Made by a program: the position numbers and the translations under genes. Below are positions 1 to 7,893 of a DNA stretch of 64,000 nucleotides, in pieces. The notes beneath the pieces are model-generated. The model saw only the letters and a program-made list of their open reading frames with translations, made no database searches and was not told the origin of the DNA. How positions within the stretch are numbered: position 1 is the first letter of the stretch; every line of letters begins with the position of its first letter. Origin of the DNA: Pedobacter caeni (lineage in GTDB: Bacteria > Bacteroidota > Bacteroidia > Sphingobacteriales > Sphingobacteriaceae); assembly GCF_900129215.1 (NCBI RefSeq), contig NZ_FQUQ01000007.1, positions 248,001 through 312,000 on the forward strand, in the 5' to 3' direction.

Positions 1-2
1 GT

Positions 3-1100
3 ACCCGTATGCGTAAAGGCCTGGATAAAAGAGAAGTGGAATCCCTTGCAAAAACAATGGAAGTGAAGTTTACTGTTTCCGGCCCCCCGATAGGAGGTGC
101 TAAATCCGGAATCAACTTCGACCCTGCAGATCCGAGAAAAAAGGAAGTTCTGGACAGGTGGTATAAAGCGGTGATGCCTTTGTTGAAAAGTTATTATGGT
201 ACCGGAGGAGATCTGAATATCGACGAGATCCATGAAGTGATCCCGATCACTGAAAATTACGGACTATGGCACCCTCAGGAAGGGGTCATCAATGGGCATT
301 ATCAGGCCAGAGAGAACGAACGGATCCATCAGATTGGCCAATTGCGCTATGGGGTTTCCAAGGTCCTGGAAGATCTCAATTACACTCCTGACATCAAAAG
401 AAAATATAAGGTTGCTGATATGATCACCGGATATGGTGTGGCAGAGTCCATCAGACATTTTTATTACATCTGGGGTGGTAAAATTGCCGGAAAAAAGGTC
501 ATTATTCAGGGCTGGGGCAACGTTGCTGCAGCTGCGGGTTATTACCTTGCCCAGCATGGGGTGAAGGTTGTTGGCATTATTGACCGCGTTGGCGGGCTGA
601 TCAACAAGGAAGGGTTCTCACTGGAAGAGATCATTGATCTGTTTAATAAAAGAGAAGGAAATACCCTGGTATCTCCAAATCTGATTCCTTTTGAACAGGC
701 AAGTAAAGAGATCTGGAACATTGGTGCGGAAATATTTGTTCCTGCGGCGGCTTCCCGATTGGTTCAGCAAGCAGAAGTAGATCAAATGATATCTGCAGGG
801 CTGGAGGTCATCGCTTGTGGTGCAAACGTTCCTTTTGCAGATAAAGAAATCTTTTTTGGAAGCATTATGGAGCATGCCGATAGCCATGTTGCCGTCATTC
901 CTGATTTCATTTCCAACTGTGGAATGGCAAGGGTTTTTGCTTATCTGATGCAGCGAAATGTGGAGATGAGTGATGATGCGATTTTTACTGATGCTTCCAA
1001 TATCATTTACAATGCTATGGTGAACATCCACAAACAATCTTCAGCTAAGAAAGAATTGTCCAAAACCGCATTTGAAATTGCATTAAAACAATTAATATAA
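3..1100 (+). CDS. Glu/Leu/Phe/Val family amino-acid dehydrogenase (5' partial)
   Basis: Oxidative deaminase of the Glu/Leu/Phe/Val dehydrogenase family, interconverting an amino acid and its 2-oxo acid with NAD(P). The reading frame is open to the window edge, and the visible ATG at 9 lies only about 24 residues before the substrate-binding GPPIGGAKSGI segment (catalytic Lys about residue 32). The usual N-terminal ~60-100 residues are therefore missing and the real start lies outside. The Rossmann glycine motif GWGNVAAAAG is at about 168-177, and the family segment PDFISNCGM lies near the C-terminus. The exact substrate (glutamate, leucine or other) cannot be set from sequence alone. The stop is 9 bp before the MscS gene, so the two are probably co-transcribed. 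Confidence 0.9.
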   Translation, partial: TRMRKGLDKREVESLAKTMEVKFTVSGPPIGGAKSGINFDPADPRKKEVLDRWYKAVMPLLKSYYGTGGDLNIDEIHEVIPITENYGLWHPQEGVINGHYQARENERIHQIGQLRYGVSKVLEDLNYTPDIKRKYKVADMITGYGVAESIRHFYYIWGGKIAGKKVIIQGWGNVAAAAGYYLAQHGVKVVGIIDRVGGLINKEGFSLEEIIDLFNKREGNTLVSPNLIPFEQASKEIWNIGAEIFVPAAASRLVQQAEVDQMISAGLEVIACGANVPFADKEIFFGSIMEHADSHVAVIPDFISNCGMARVFAYLMQRNVEMSDDAIFTDASNIIYNAMVNIHKQSSAKKELSKTAFEIALKQLI

Positions 1101-1109
1101 TAATATAAG

Positions 1110-2261
1110 ATGGACAGTCCGTTTTTTGAGCAAATATTCTGGGGAAACAGCATTAAAGATTACTGTGTTTTTGCAGGAATTTTACTATTTGGGGTGCTAT
1201 TCAAGAAAATCATATCCCGCTTACTGAGCCTCTTGTTGTTTCGCTTGTTTAAAAAATTCGCCTCTGCAGTCAAGGACGATACTTTCGTTTCATTACTGTT
1301 GCAGCCGATTGCCTTTTTCATCAGTCTCTGTTCTTATTATCTGGCGATTAACCAATTAAAACACCCTTTAAATGTGGTGCTATTTGGCTATGCCAAGCAA
1401 ATTGAAAAGACAAAAGAAACGGTACATGTTACACTCGGACAAGCAATAGATAAAGTCTTTCTCTTTCTCATTATACTCTCCGTTTTTTGGATCATATTGA
1501 GAATCATTGACTTTATTGCTCATGTATTGAAGTTTAAGGCCTCTCTTACCGCGGATCGTGCAGACGACCAGCTGGTTCCTTTTTTAAAGGAGCTCACCAA
1601 GACCATCATCTGTTTCTTTGGCTTTTTTGTGCTCCTTGGTTATGTTTTCGAAATCAATGTCCTCACGCTCATCACCGGCTTAGGAATTGGAGGTATAGCC
1701 ATTGCCCTGGCGGCAAAGGAAAGCCTGGAGAACCTGATTGGTTCATTTACGATCTTCCTTGACAAACCATTTACAGTTGGAGATGTGGTGAAGGTTGATG
1801 GAGTCGAGGGAACGATCGATAAAGTAGGTTTTAGAAGCACCAGGCTGATTAGTCCGGATAAAACGACCATTGTCATTCCCAACAGGGCAATGATTGATGG
1901 TGTACTGGAAAATGTAACGAGAAGAGAGTTCCGCAGGGTAAATTTCTTCATTGGTATCACTTATGAAACGCCTGCTGCGAGCATAAAGGAGATTTTGGCT
2001 GCTGTAAATACTTTGTTAACTGAGCATCCTAAAACAACAGATGGTTTTGCTGTTTTTGATAATTTCGGTGATTCGGCTTTGAACATCCAGGTGGTATATC
2101 TGGTGCTGCAAATGCCACATAGCGAGTTTATCAGGGTCAAAGAAGAGATTAATTTTCAATTGATCAGGATTGTTCAGGAGTATGGTTCTGACTTTGCGTA
2201 TCCAACGCAACGCGTAGTAGGAGAAGAGCCTCCTGCGGCAGCAGCTACGAGTGCTGGTTAA
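1110..2261 (+). CDS. MscS-family mechanosensitive ion channel
   Basis: Inner-membrane channel expected to open under membrane tension and release solutes on osmotic downshock. The 383 residues show hydrophobic segments at about 18-46, 60-80, 112-140 and 163-200. The last leads into the pore-lining Gly/Ala-rich helix (GLGIGGIAIALAAKESLENL, about 191-210), followed by the MscS beta domain signature (KPFTVGDVVKVDGVEGTI, about 219-236). The C-terminal region is a cytoplasmic alpha/beta domain ending in an Ala-rich tail. With four predicted helices it is larger than E. coli MscS (286 aa) and much smaller than MscK. It lies 9 bp after the dehydrogenase and is followed by a terminator-like hairpin. 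Confidence 0.9.
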   Translation: MDSPFFEQIFWGNSIKDYCVFAGILLFGVLFKKIISRLLSLLLFRLFKKFASAVKDDTFVSLLLQPIAFFISLCSYYLAINQLKHPLNVVLFGYAKQIEKTKETVHVTLGQAIDKVFLFLIILSVFWIILRIIDFIAHVLKFKASLTADRADDQLVPFLKELTKTIICFFGFFVLLGYVFEINVLTLITGLGIGGIAIALAAKESLENLIGSFTIFLDKPFTVGDVVKVDGVEGTIDKVGFRSTRLISPDKTTIVIPNRAMIDGVLENVTRREFRRVNFFIGITYETPAASIKEILAAVNTLLTEHPKTTDGFAVFDNFGDSALNIQVVYLVLQMPHSEFIRVKEEINFQLIRIVQEYGSDFAYPTQRVVGEEPPAAAATSAG

Positions 2262-2277
2262 ATGAAATTCTGAACTA

Positions 2278-2362
2278 AAAAAGACCGTTATTCTTTTCAT
2301 CCCCGAATCTTTGCTGAAGGGCAAATCTTCGAATGTCTTCAAAGAACAACGGTCCTTTTTTT
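2278..2362 (+). terminator. Long imperfect hairpin ending in T-run after the MscS gene
   Basis: An A-rich arm with GACCGTTATTCTTT pairs imperfectly with AAAGAACAACGGTC about 45 nt further on, followed by seven T. The loop contains a smaller stem (TTTGC/GCAAA). Position after the stop codon and the T-run suggest rho-independent termination; the loop is unusually long. Confidence 0.6.
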
Positions 2363-2392
2363 GAAATCCTGCTCCATTCCTGTAAAGCGTGT

Positions 2393-2650
2393 CACCTGAT
2401 CAGCGTCTATTTGAAAAGCGTCCCATCATCAGTGTCTATTTATGACGTATGATGATGATGTGCAATGTTCAACACCAGATCAGTGGCCATTTGAAATTGT
2501 CATATGATCAGTCTCGGTTTATAACGCATGATGACACAGCGCAATACTCATCAGCTGATCAGTACTCATTTGAAAAATGTCATATGATCAATATCTACTT
2601 ATAATGTATTATAAGCGCAATGTTCAGCACCTGATTCTTCATTTACTTAG
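2393..2650. repeat. Degenerate ~79-bp tandem repeat array with TGATCA cores
   Basis: Three successive copies start at 2393 (80 bp), 2473 (79 bp) and 2552 (76 bp); a fourth begins at 2628 and decays. Each starts CACCTGATCAG or a close variant, has CATTTGAAA about 15 bp in, a second TGATCA-like core, TTATAACGTAT-like sequence and GCGCAATGTTCA at the end. Each copy is itself two half-units: (T/A)GATCAG-like cores fall at 2397, 2426, 2477, 2505, 2556, 2585 and 2632, with alternating spacings of about 29 and 51 bp. The unit length varies and is not consistently divisible by three, which argues against a coding repeat. Function unknown. Confidence 0.8.
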
Positions 2651-2841
2651 CTGAATTAAGTTTTTTTTGGAATGGTTTTGTCTGCTGGGTCATGGAACTT
2701 CATTTCCTCAAAAAAGAGGCGTTCTATGAAAAGGCCTAGAAAATTTTGCGCCCTTCAGCGCAAAAGATTTCAGCCTTTGAATAGTAATGCTCTTTTTGAG
2801 GACTCTTTAACACTTCATTCCCCTCCACCAGAAAACCGCGC
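2651..2841. other. Non-coding spacer with a small perfect hairpin
   Basis: The rest of the convergent mscS/psd spacer has no recognisable gene. It contains TTTTGCGC (2744-2751) paired with GCGCAAAA (2758-2765) around a 6-nt loop, and a short CCTC/GAGG hairpin near 2706-2719. A 39-codon ORF at 2726 (MKRPRKFC...) has no recognisable features and is not called. Confidence 0.4.
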
Positions 2842-2879
2842 ATAAAAAAACCGGTATCTCTGAAAAACACCGGCCTTTT
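2842..2879 (-). terminator. Rho-independent terminator of psd
   Basis: Read on the minus strand, CCGGT and ACCGG arms (2873-2869 and 2855-2851) enclose a 13-nt loop and are followed by seven T. It lies 22 bp beyond the psd stop codon. Confidence 0.8.
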
Positions 2880-2900
2880 GAAAATAAAATATGATGTCGC

Positions 2901-3560
2901 TTAGCTTAGCTCTGCTAAGACCGTAATTCCGCCTTTTACAACCTGATTTAGTTCAAGGTTAACCTTAGTGCCCAATGGTAAAAAGATATCGACTCTGGAG
3001 CCAAATTTAATAAAACCGAACTCTTTATTTTGCTCTACTACATCACCTTCTTTTACATACCAGACAATGCGTCTGGCAAGCGCGCCTGCAATTTGTCTGA
3101 ACAATACAGGAGTTCCGTTGGCATGTTCTACAACTACTGTAGTCCTTTCATTCTCTGTCGAGGATTTCGGATTCCAGGCTGCAAGGTATTTACCAGGATG
3201 ATACTTGAAAAATTTCACTACTCCTGAAATCGGATTTCTGTTGATGTGTACATTTACCGGCGACATAAATATCGAAACCTGGAGTCTTTTGTCTTTAAAG
3301 TATTCTCCTTCTTGTGTTTCTTCAATAACAACAACCTTCCCGTCTGCAGGGCAGATTACTTTATTATCTGCGCTGGTAAATTGCCTGCTGGGGTTTCTGA
3401 AAAACTGTAGAACGATCAGGAATAAGACTCCTGAAAAAATATAAGCAAACCATCTTAACCATGTGATATCTGCAAATCTATAGTCAATGATCGCATTCAA
3501 GATGAAAATGAATAGTAATGATATTGCGATGGTGGTGTAACCTTCTTTATGTATCGTCAT
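2901..3560 (-). CDS. psd: Phosphatidylserine decarboxylase family protein
   Basis: Converts phosphatidylserine to phosphatidylethanolamine at the inner membrane. The protein has 219 residues and belongs to the short class, with two N-terminal hydrophobic stretches (about 10-26 and 33-53) instead of the longer N-terminal domain of E. coli Psd. The self-cleavage site is in FGSRVD: Gly187-Ser188, where Ser would become the pyruvoyl cofactor of the small subunit. CPADGKV (70-76) and the MSPVNVHINRNP segment (99-110) are conserved in the family. The C-terminus VVKGGITVLAEL is also typical. It is the last gene of a minus-strand run GT51-hpt-psd, 53 bp after hpt, and has its own terminator. Confidence 0.92.
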   Translation of the reverse strand: MTIHKEGYTTIAISLLFIFILNAIIDYRFADITWLRWFAYIFSGVLFLIVLQFFRNPSRQFTSADNKVICPADGKVVVIEETQEGEYFKDKRLQVSIFMSPVNVHINRNPISGVVKFFKYHPGKYLAAWNPKSSTENERTTVVVEHANGTPVLFRQIAGALARRIVWYVKEGDVVEQNKEFGFIKFGSRVDIFLPLGTKVNLELNQVVKGGITVLAELS

Positions 3561-3613
3561 TGTTGATTAGGGTATTTGTTTATTTTCTGCAAAAGTGAGA
3601 AAAAATTATAACA

Positions 3614-4171
3614 TTAAGGTAAAGGAGCGGTAACAGTTTTGGCCTTGTAGATATGGTTCAGGTTTCTGCCGAGCCCATTGTAATCCAGGCCATAGCCGAC
3701 AACAAACTCATTTGCGACCTCAAAACCAACATATTCCAGCTCTTCGATGGGGGCTTTTAAGGCTTCCGGCTTCAGCAAAAGAGAGCAAACCTTAACAGAG
3801 GCAGGTTGTTGTTTGTAGACTTCTTTCAGGATGTAACCAAGGGTAAAGCCAGTATCCACAATATCTTCCACAAGGATGATGTCTCTGTCCTTAAGGTCAG
3901 CAGGTAGGCCAAATACTTCTTTAATCTCTCCGGTACTTTGGGTGTCTTTATAAGAAGAAACACGGATAAATGCCATTTCGCAAGGTAAGGTGATTTCTTT
4001 TACCAGGTCTGCCATAAATAGGAAACTCCCGTTCAGGACCCCAATAAAGATGGGGCATTTGCTTTCGTAATCTACATTGATCTGGATACCGATCAGACGG
4101 GTACGTTTTGCAATGTTTTCATTTTCCAGGAGTATTTCGAATTCCTTGTCTTCTATTTTAATCGTGTTCAT
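3614..4171 (-). CDS. hpt: Hypoxanthine phosphoribosyltransferase
   Basis: Purine salvage enzyme that transfers phosphoribose from PRPP to hypoxanthine and guanine, giving IMP and GMP in the cytosol. It has 185 residues, the usual length for bacterial Hpt. The PRPP-binding motif IILVEDIVDTGFTL spans about 98-111, the VLNGSFLFMADL loop is at about 45-56, and the flexible-loop segment SSYKDTQSTGE is at about 72-82. The gene starts 18 bp after the transglycosylase stop on the same strand, so the two are likely one transcript. The pairing looks like genomic convenience; no functional tie between the products is evident. Confidence 0.95.
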   Translation of the reverse strand: MNTIKIEDKEFEILLENENIAKRTRLIGIQINVDYESKCPIFIGVLNGSFLFMADLVKEITLPCEMAFIRVSSYKDTQSTGEIKEVFGLPADLKDRDIILVEDIVDTGFTLGYILKEVYKQQPASVKVCSLLLKPEALKAPIEELEYVGFEVANEFVVGYGLDYNGLGRNLNHIYKAKTVTAPLP

Positions 4172-4189
4172 ATTCGTTTATACCAGCAG

Positions 4190-6364
4190 TTAGGAGTTTT
4201 CTTTTGATTGCTCCAGTTGCTTTTCTAGTTCTTTTTCTTTTCTACGCTGTTCTCTCCGTTCCTGTCTGAGCTGTTTTTTTGTTTTTTGAAGCGTATCTGT
4301 TTTTATGACAGGTTTGGAAGTGGTATCTTTTTTAGATCCACCACCAAAGATGCGGTCGAACAGGCTTTTAGACTCATCGTGCGTCTCTATTGCAGGAAGA
4401 GGATCATCATTGTCAAACGCCGTAGTATCAACAGTGGTAGAGTCGGGTAGTAAGTATTGTCTCAGGCCTGGTCTCAGTTGTACATTGTAAAAACCATATC
4501 CACTGCTGTCTGAAGGGGTCAGGCCGCGTTTGGCCATAATGTTTCCGATATACTTGAAATAAGGATAGAGGTAGTCTTTTAGTCCTCCGTCTCCCCTGAA
4601 TTTGTAGAGGGCAATTTTTGGTCTGGGAACAATATTGGCTAGAAATATTCCTTCACCGATATTGAGGTCTGAAGGTCTTTTTCCGAAGTAATACCTGGTT
4701 GCTTCTCCGATTCCATAAATGTTTTGTCCCATTTCAATAATGTTGAAATAGACTTCCAGCATTCTGTTTTTGCTGATCAGGTGGTTATTTTCAATTAACC
4801 ATACAATCAGGATTTCTTCTGCTTTTCTGGCGAGCGTTTTTTGCCTGCTGAGGAAAATGTTTTTAACCAGTTGCATGGAGATGGTACTTCCTCCCCTGAC
4901 AAATTTTTTCTCTTTGAAATTTACCGCAAAAGATTTACGGATAGATTCCTGTACGAATCCTTTATGGGTAAAAAAGGATGGATCCTCAGAGGTTAATATC
5001 GCATTTTTGAAATTACTGGATACTCCCGAGAGGGGGGTAAAGTTTGGATTGGAAGGGCCGATAAGAATATCACGCATTGGCTTTCCTCTCTCATAAGGGG
5101 TATAGACAAAGTCTTTATTGATCTTCTGAAGGTTTGTTTTTCCCCATTTAAGGATTTTGAAATTACTTGGCGTTAGTCCGGAATTGAAGCGAACGCTATC
5201 CGGAGTAGCACTGTCCAGGTAAAAGTTAAGGTCGTATTTTACCTTTCCACTTACTTTTAAGCCATCCAATGATTCGAATAAACCCTGCGGAAAGGCATTC
5301 AGAACTTCCTGAGCATCTTGTTCCGGAGCCTGAATTTTCAGTTCATAAATCTTGTTCGGGGATAAGGTATATTTTACATATGGATGAAGGGTTGCTTTTT
5401 TCAGAAAGACGGTAGATGAGCTGTCCAGGGCTACATAATTAGGCCCGATGAGCATATCTGCATCAATTTTAGCATCAGGGATTACAATGTCATTGGAGGC
5501 TATTTTCGGATGGTTAACCATGAGGTTTTTAACTGACCAGGATCCTTTTATTTTGAAGTCATCTCCGCTGTAGTCTGCGCTTTTCATTTCCGTCCTGACA
5601 GTATCAAAACTGAATTTAGCTTTGAGTTTATGTTCCAGGTAGGGCAATTCTACTTTTTTATCGTCCGCAAAGAGCATCACATCAAGCTGTCTTCGGCCCG
5701 GTTTTACTGTTCCGTTGACATGCCATGTGGCAGCATTATCGTTGACCACGATACTGGATAGCAATTCCCCATCGTTTATCGTGGCTGTTGTGGTTAAGAA
5801 CTTCAGCTTCGCAGTATCATTATCATTGACCAGAAGCATCAGGTCTTTTATTTCCATATTGTCAGGGATTTTATATAGAACCTGATTCAGGAGGTTGTGA
5901 GCAATATCGGCAAGGTCTGATTTGGTTTTCTTTTCCGTGTTTTTCTTTTTTCTCTTGAGAAAGAAGTCCAGGTTACTTAAAGAATCTTTAAATACCACAT
6001 TCAGTTTTCCTTTATTCAGAATGATTTCTGAGAGTTTGACATTTCCGAAAATCAAAGGAAAAAGCTTGACGCCGACCGTAAAATCATCAATAGTAGAAAG
6101 GGTATCGCGGTCTTTTGGGACTACAGATATGTTTTTCATGTGTACTGTGCTCAGTCCGCTGAAACCAGATTCCCCGATTTTAATTTCAAGGCCATAGTCT
6201 TTGTCGGCTTTAGCAATTGCTTTGGCCATCATCGTTTTCAATAATGCCTCGCGTTTGCTATAAGCTATAAAACCACCAATAACGGAGAGCAATAGGAAAA
6301 CCCCTAACACCCACGCGCCAATTTTCAGGTATTTTTTAGGGATGTTAATTTTTGGAAGATGCAT
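4190..6364 (-). CDS. GT51 peptidoglycan transglycosylase with large N-terminal region
   Basis: Envelope enzyme predicted to polymerise lipid II into glycan strands. The ATG at 6364 gives a protein beginning MHLPKINIPKK with one membrane anchor at about 15-37, a typical type II topology; an earlier in-frame start at 6448 would add 28 residues and looks wrong. Residues about 40-430 resemble AsmA/DUF748-type envelope proteins. The GT51 domain follows (about 450-620) with EDPSFFTHKG (catalytic Glu), RGGSTISMQLVKN, a KAEEI segment and YFNIIEMG. There is no penicillin-binding transpeptidase domain, so it is monofunctional. The tail is highly charged and probably coiled coil (Lys/Arg/Glu/Gln). An AsmA-like region joined to GT51 is unusual compared with MtgA or PBP1. 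Confidence 0.85.
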   Translation of the reverse strand: MHLPKINIPKKYLKIGAWVLGVFLLLSVIGGFIAYSKREALLKTMMAKAIAKADKDYGLEIKIGESGFSGLSTVHMKNISVVPKDRDTLSTIDDFTVGVKLFPLIFGNVKLSEIILNKGKLNVVFKDSLSNLDFFLKRKKKNTEKKTKSDLADIAHNLLNQVLYKIPDNMEIKDLMLLVNDNDTAKLKFLTTTATINDGELLSSIVVNDNAATWHVNGTVKPGRRQLDVMLFADDKKVELPYLEHKLKAKFSFDTVRTEMKSADYSGDDFKIKGSWSVKNLMVNHPKIASNDIVIPDAKIDADMLIGPNYVALDSSSTVFLKKATLHPYVKYTLSPNKIYELKIQAPEQDAQEVLNAFPQGLFESLDGLKVSGKVKYDLNFYLDSATPDSVRFNSGLTPSNFKILKWGKTNLQKINKDFVYTPYERGKPMRDILIGPSNPNFTPLSGVSSNFKNAILTSEDPSFFTHKGFVQESIRKSFAVNFKEKKFVRGGSTISMQLVKNIFLSRQKTLARKAEEILIVWLIENNHLISKNRMLEVYFNIIEMGQNIYGIGEATRYYFGKRPSDLNIGEGIFLANIVPRPKIALYKFRGDGGLKDYLYPYFKYIGNIMAKRGLTPSDSSGYGFYNVQLRPGLRQYLLPDSTTVDTTAFDNDDPLPAIETHDESKSLFDRIFGGGSKKDTTSKPVIKTDTLQKTKKQLRQERREQRRKEKELEKQLEQSKENS

Positions 6365-6469
6365 GCTGTAAAATAGATAATAATTGCTAAACGTTAAACG
6401 CAAATGTTTATTTCGTGTTAAAATTACACTTAAAAAGCCTAAAGTCAATTAATTGTGGTCCTCTTTTGT

Positions 6470-6477
6470 TAATTTTG
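6470..6477 (+). promoter_or_regulatory. TAnnTTTG -7 element of mrp
   Basis: TAATTTTG matches the Bacteroidota -7 consensus and ends 4 nt before the ATG at 6482. The mRNA leader would be very short or absent. Confidence 0.5.
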
Positions 6478-6481
6478 GCTA

Positions 6482-7558
6482 ATGATAATTAGTCCAGAAC
6501 AAGTTCTAGCCGCTCTGAGAAATGTTGAAGACCCTGATCTTAAAAAAGATCTGGTGACTTTGAACATGATCAAGGATTTGAAAATAGAAGATAAGAACGT
6601 GAGTTTTACCTTAGAACTCACTACTCCTGCCTGTCCGATGAAAGATATGTTGAAAAATGCATGTTATAATGCTGTAAAGCATTTCGTCAGCCAGGAAGCC
6701 GAAATAGAAATCAATATTACTTCGAAGGTCACCAAGCCGATGGATATCAATCAGCTCAAAGACATCCGCAATATTTTACTGGTTTCATCAGGGAAAGGCG
6801 GTGTTGGAAAATCTACCGTAGCCAGTAACCTTGCCATAGCACTTGCTGCTGACGGGGCGAAGGTAGGATTGATCGATGCAGACATTTACGGTCCTTCAGT
6901 TCCTACTATGTTTGATCTGGTGGGGGCTAAGCCCAGTGCCAGAGAAACTGAAGATGGAAAAACATTAATTCTTCCAATTGAAAAATATGGGATTAAGTTG
7001 TTGTCTTTAGGCTTTTTTGCAGATCCGGATCAACCTGTACCATGGCGTGGGCCGATGGCTTCAAATGCGGTTAAGCAATTGTTTAATGATGCAGACTGGG
7101 GTGAGCTGGATTACCTGGTGGTAGACCTTCCTCCGGGAACAGGAGATATTCATATTACCATTACCCAGAGTTTCCCGATTGCGGGTGCTGTAATTGTGAC
7201 TACTCCTCAGCAGGTAGCCCTTGCAGATACCAGAAAAGGACTGGCGATGTTTAAAATGCCAAGCATTAATATTCCTGTATTGGGAGTAATCGAAAATATG
7301 GCTTATTTTACGCCTGAGGAGTTGCCGGATAACAAATATTATATCTTCGGTAAAGATGGCGGTAAAGAGCTGGCAAAGTCATTTGAGGTGCCTTTTTTGG
7401 GTGAAATCCCAATCGTTCAGGGAATTACGGAGGCCGGAGATAAAGGTGCCCCGATTGCATTGAATAAAGAAAGCAAGATTGCCGCTTCTTTTGCAGAGAT
7501 TGCAGGAAAGGTTGCACAACAAGTGGCAATTAATAACTCGCTGACTGTTAATTGCTAA
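6482..7558 (+). CDS. mrp: Mrp/NBP35-family ATP-binding protein (Fe-S carrier)
   Basis: P-loop ATPase thought to deliver iron-sulfur clusters to apoproteins in the cytosol. Residues 1-85 form a DUF59/MIP18-type domain with the conserved TTPACPM segment (Cys51). The deviant Walker A SGKGGVGKST (103-112) is followed by DADIYGPSVP and a DLPPGTGD switch. The C-terminal CxxC that bridges subunits in ApbC/Nbp35 is absent: the equivalent stretch after ENMAYF reads TPEELPDNKYYIFG, and the only other cysteines are Cys61 and the final residue. Cluster binding, if it occurs, must use other ligands. The downstream NifU-type gene 36 bp away supports an Fe-S role. Confidence 0.9.
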   Translation: MIISPEQVLAALRNVEDPDLKKDLVTLNMIKDLKIEDKNVSFTLELTTPACPMKDMLKNACYNAVKHFVSQEAEIEINITSKVTKPMDINQLKDIRNILLVSSGKGGVGKSTVASNLAIALAADGAKVGLIDADIYGPSVPTMFDLVGAKPSARETEDGKTLILPIEKYGIKLLSLGFFADPDQPVPWRGPMASNAVKQLFNDADWGELDYLVVDLPPGTGDIHITITQSFPIAGAVIVTTPQQVALADTRKGLAMFKMPSINIPVLGVIENMAYFTPEELPDNKYYIFGKDGGKELAKSFEVPFLGEIPIVQGITEAGDKGAPIALNKESKIAASFAEIAGKVAQQVAINNSLTVNC

Positions 7559-7594
7559 AAAATTACTATTTTTATACTTTAAAAAATTACCAAA

Positions 7595-7840
7595 ATGGAT
7601 TTAACACAACAAGTAGAGCAGGCACTGGAAACCATTAGACCATATTTAATCGCTGATGGTGGAGATGTTGCTATAGAAGAGATTACGGCGGATAATGTAG
7701 TTAAATTGAAATTATTAGGAAACTGCGGATCATGCAAAATGAGCTTCATGACCATGAAAGCTGGTATTGAGCAGGCGATTATGAAGGCTGTTCCACAGAT
7801 TACTTCGGTTGTTGCCATTAACCTTGCGGAGCCGGTATAA
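7595..7840 (+). CDS. NifU-like Fe-S scaffold domain protein
   Basis: Small (81 aa) stand-alone NifU C-terminal domain, expected to hold and pass on an iron-sulfur cluster. The cluster ligands are the CGSC motif at residues 44-47, inside LLGNCGSCKMS. The DGGDV segment (about 21-25), typical of Nfu domains, precedes it. No A-type domain is fused, unlike NfuA of E. coli. The gene follows mrp by 36 bp in the same direction, so the pair probably forms an Fe-S assembly operon. Confidence 0.93.
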   Translation: MDLTQQVEQALETIRPYLIADGGDVAIEEITADNVVKLKLLGNCGSCKMSFMTMKAGIEQAIMKAVPQITSVVAINLAEPV

Positions 7841-7882
7841 TTGTTTTAACACTATTTAACTAGCCGTTTTAATTAATACCGC

Positions 7883-7890
7883 TATTTTTG
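7883..7890 (+). promoter_or_regulatory. TAnnTTTG -7 element
   Basis: TATTTTTG ends 3 nt before the ATG at 7894. Same arrangement as mrp; it suggests a separate, nearly leaderless transcript. Confidence 0.45.
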
Positions 7891-7893
7891 TAT

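Noticed and set aside
2393..2650. CRISPR array
   Set aside because: Repeats are degenerate throughout with no unique spacers between identical repeats, and no cas genes are present.
2726..2845. 39-codon ORF (MKRPRKFC...) in the mscS/psd spacer
   Set aside because: No recognised family, composition unlike the neighbours, it runs across a hairpin, and there is no promoter; a chance frame is more likely.
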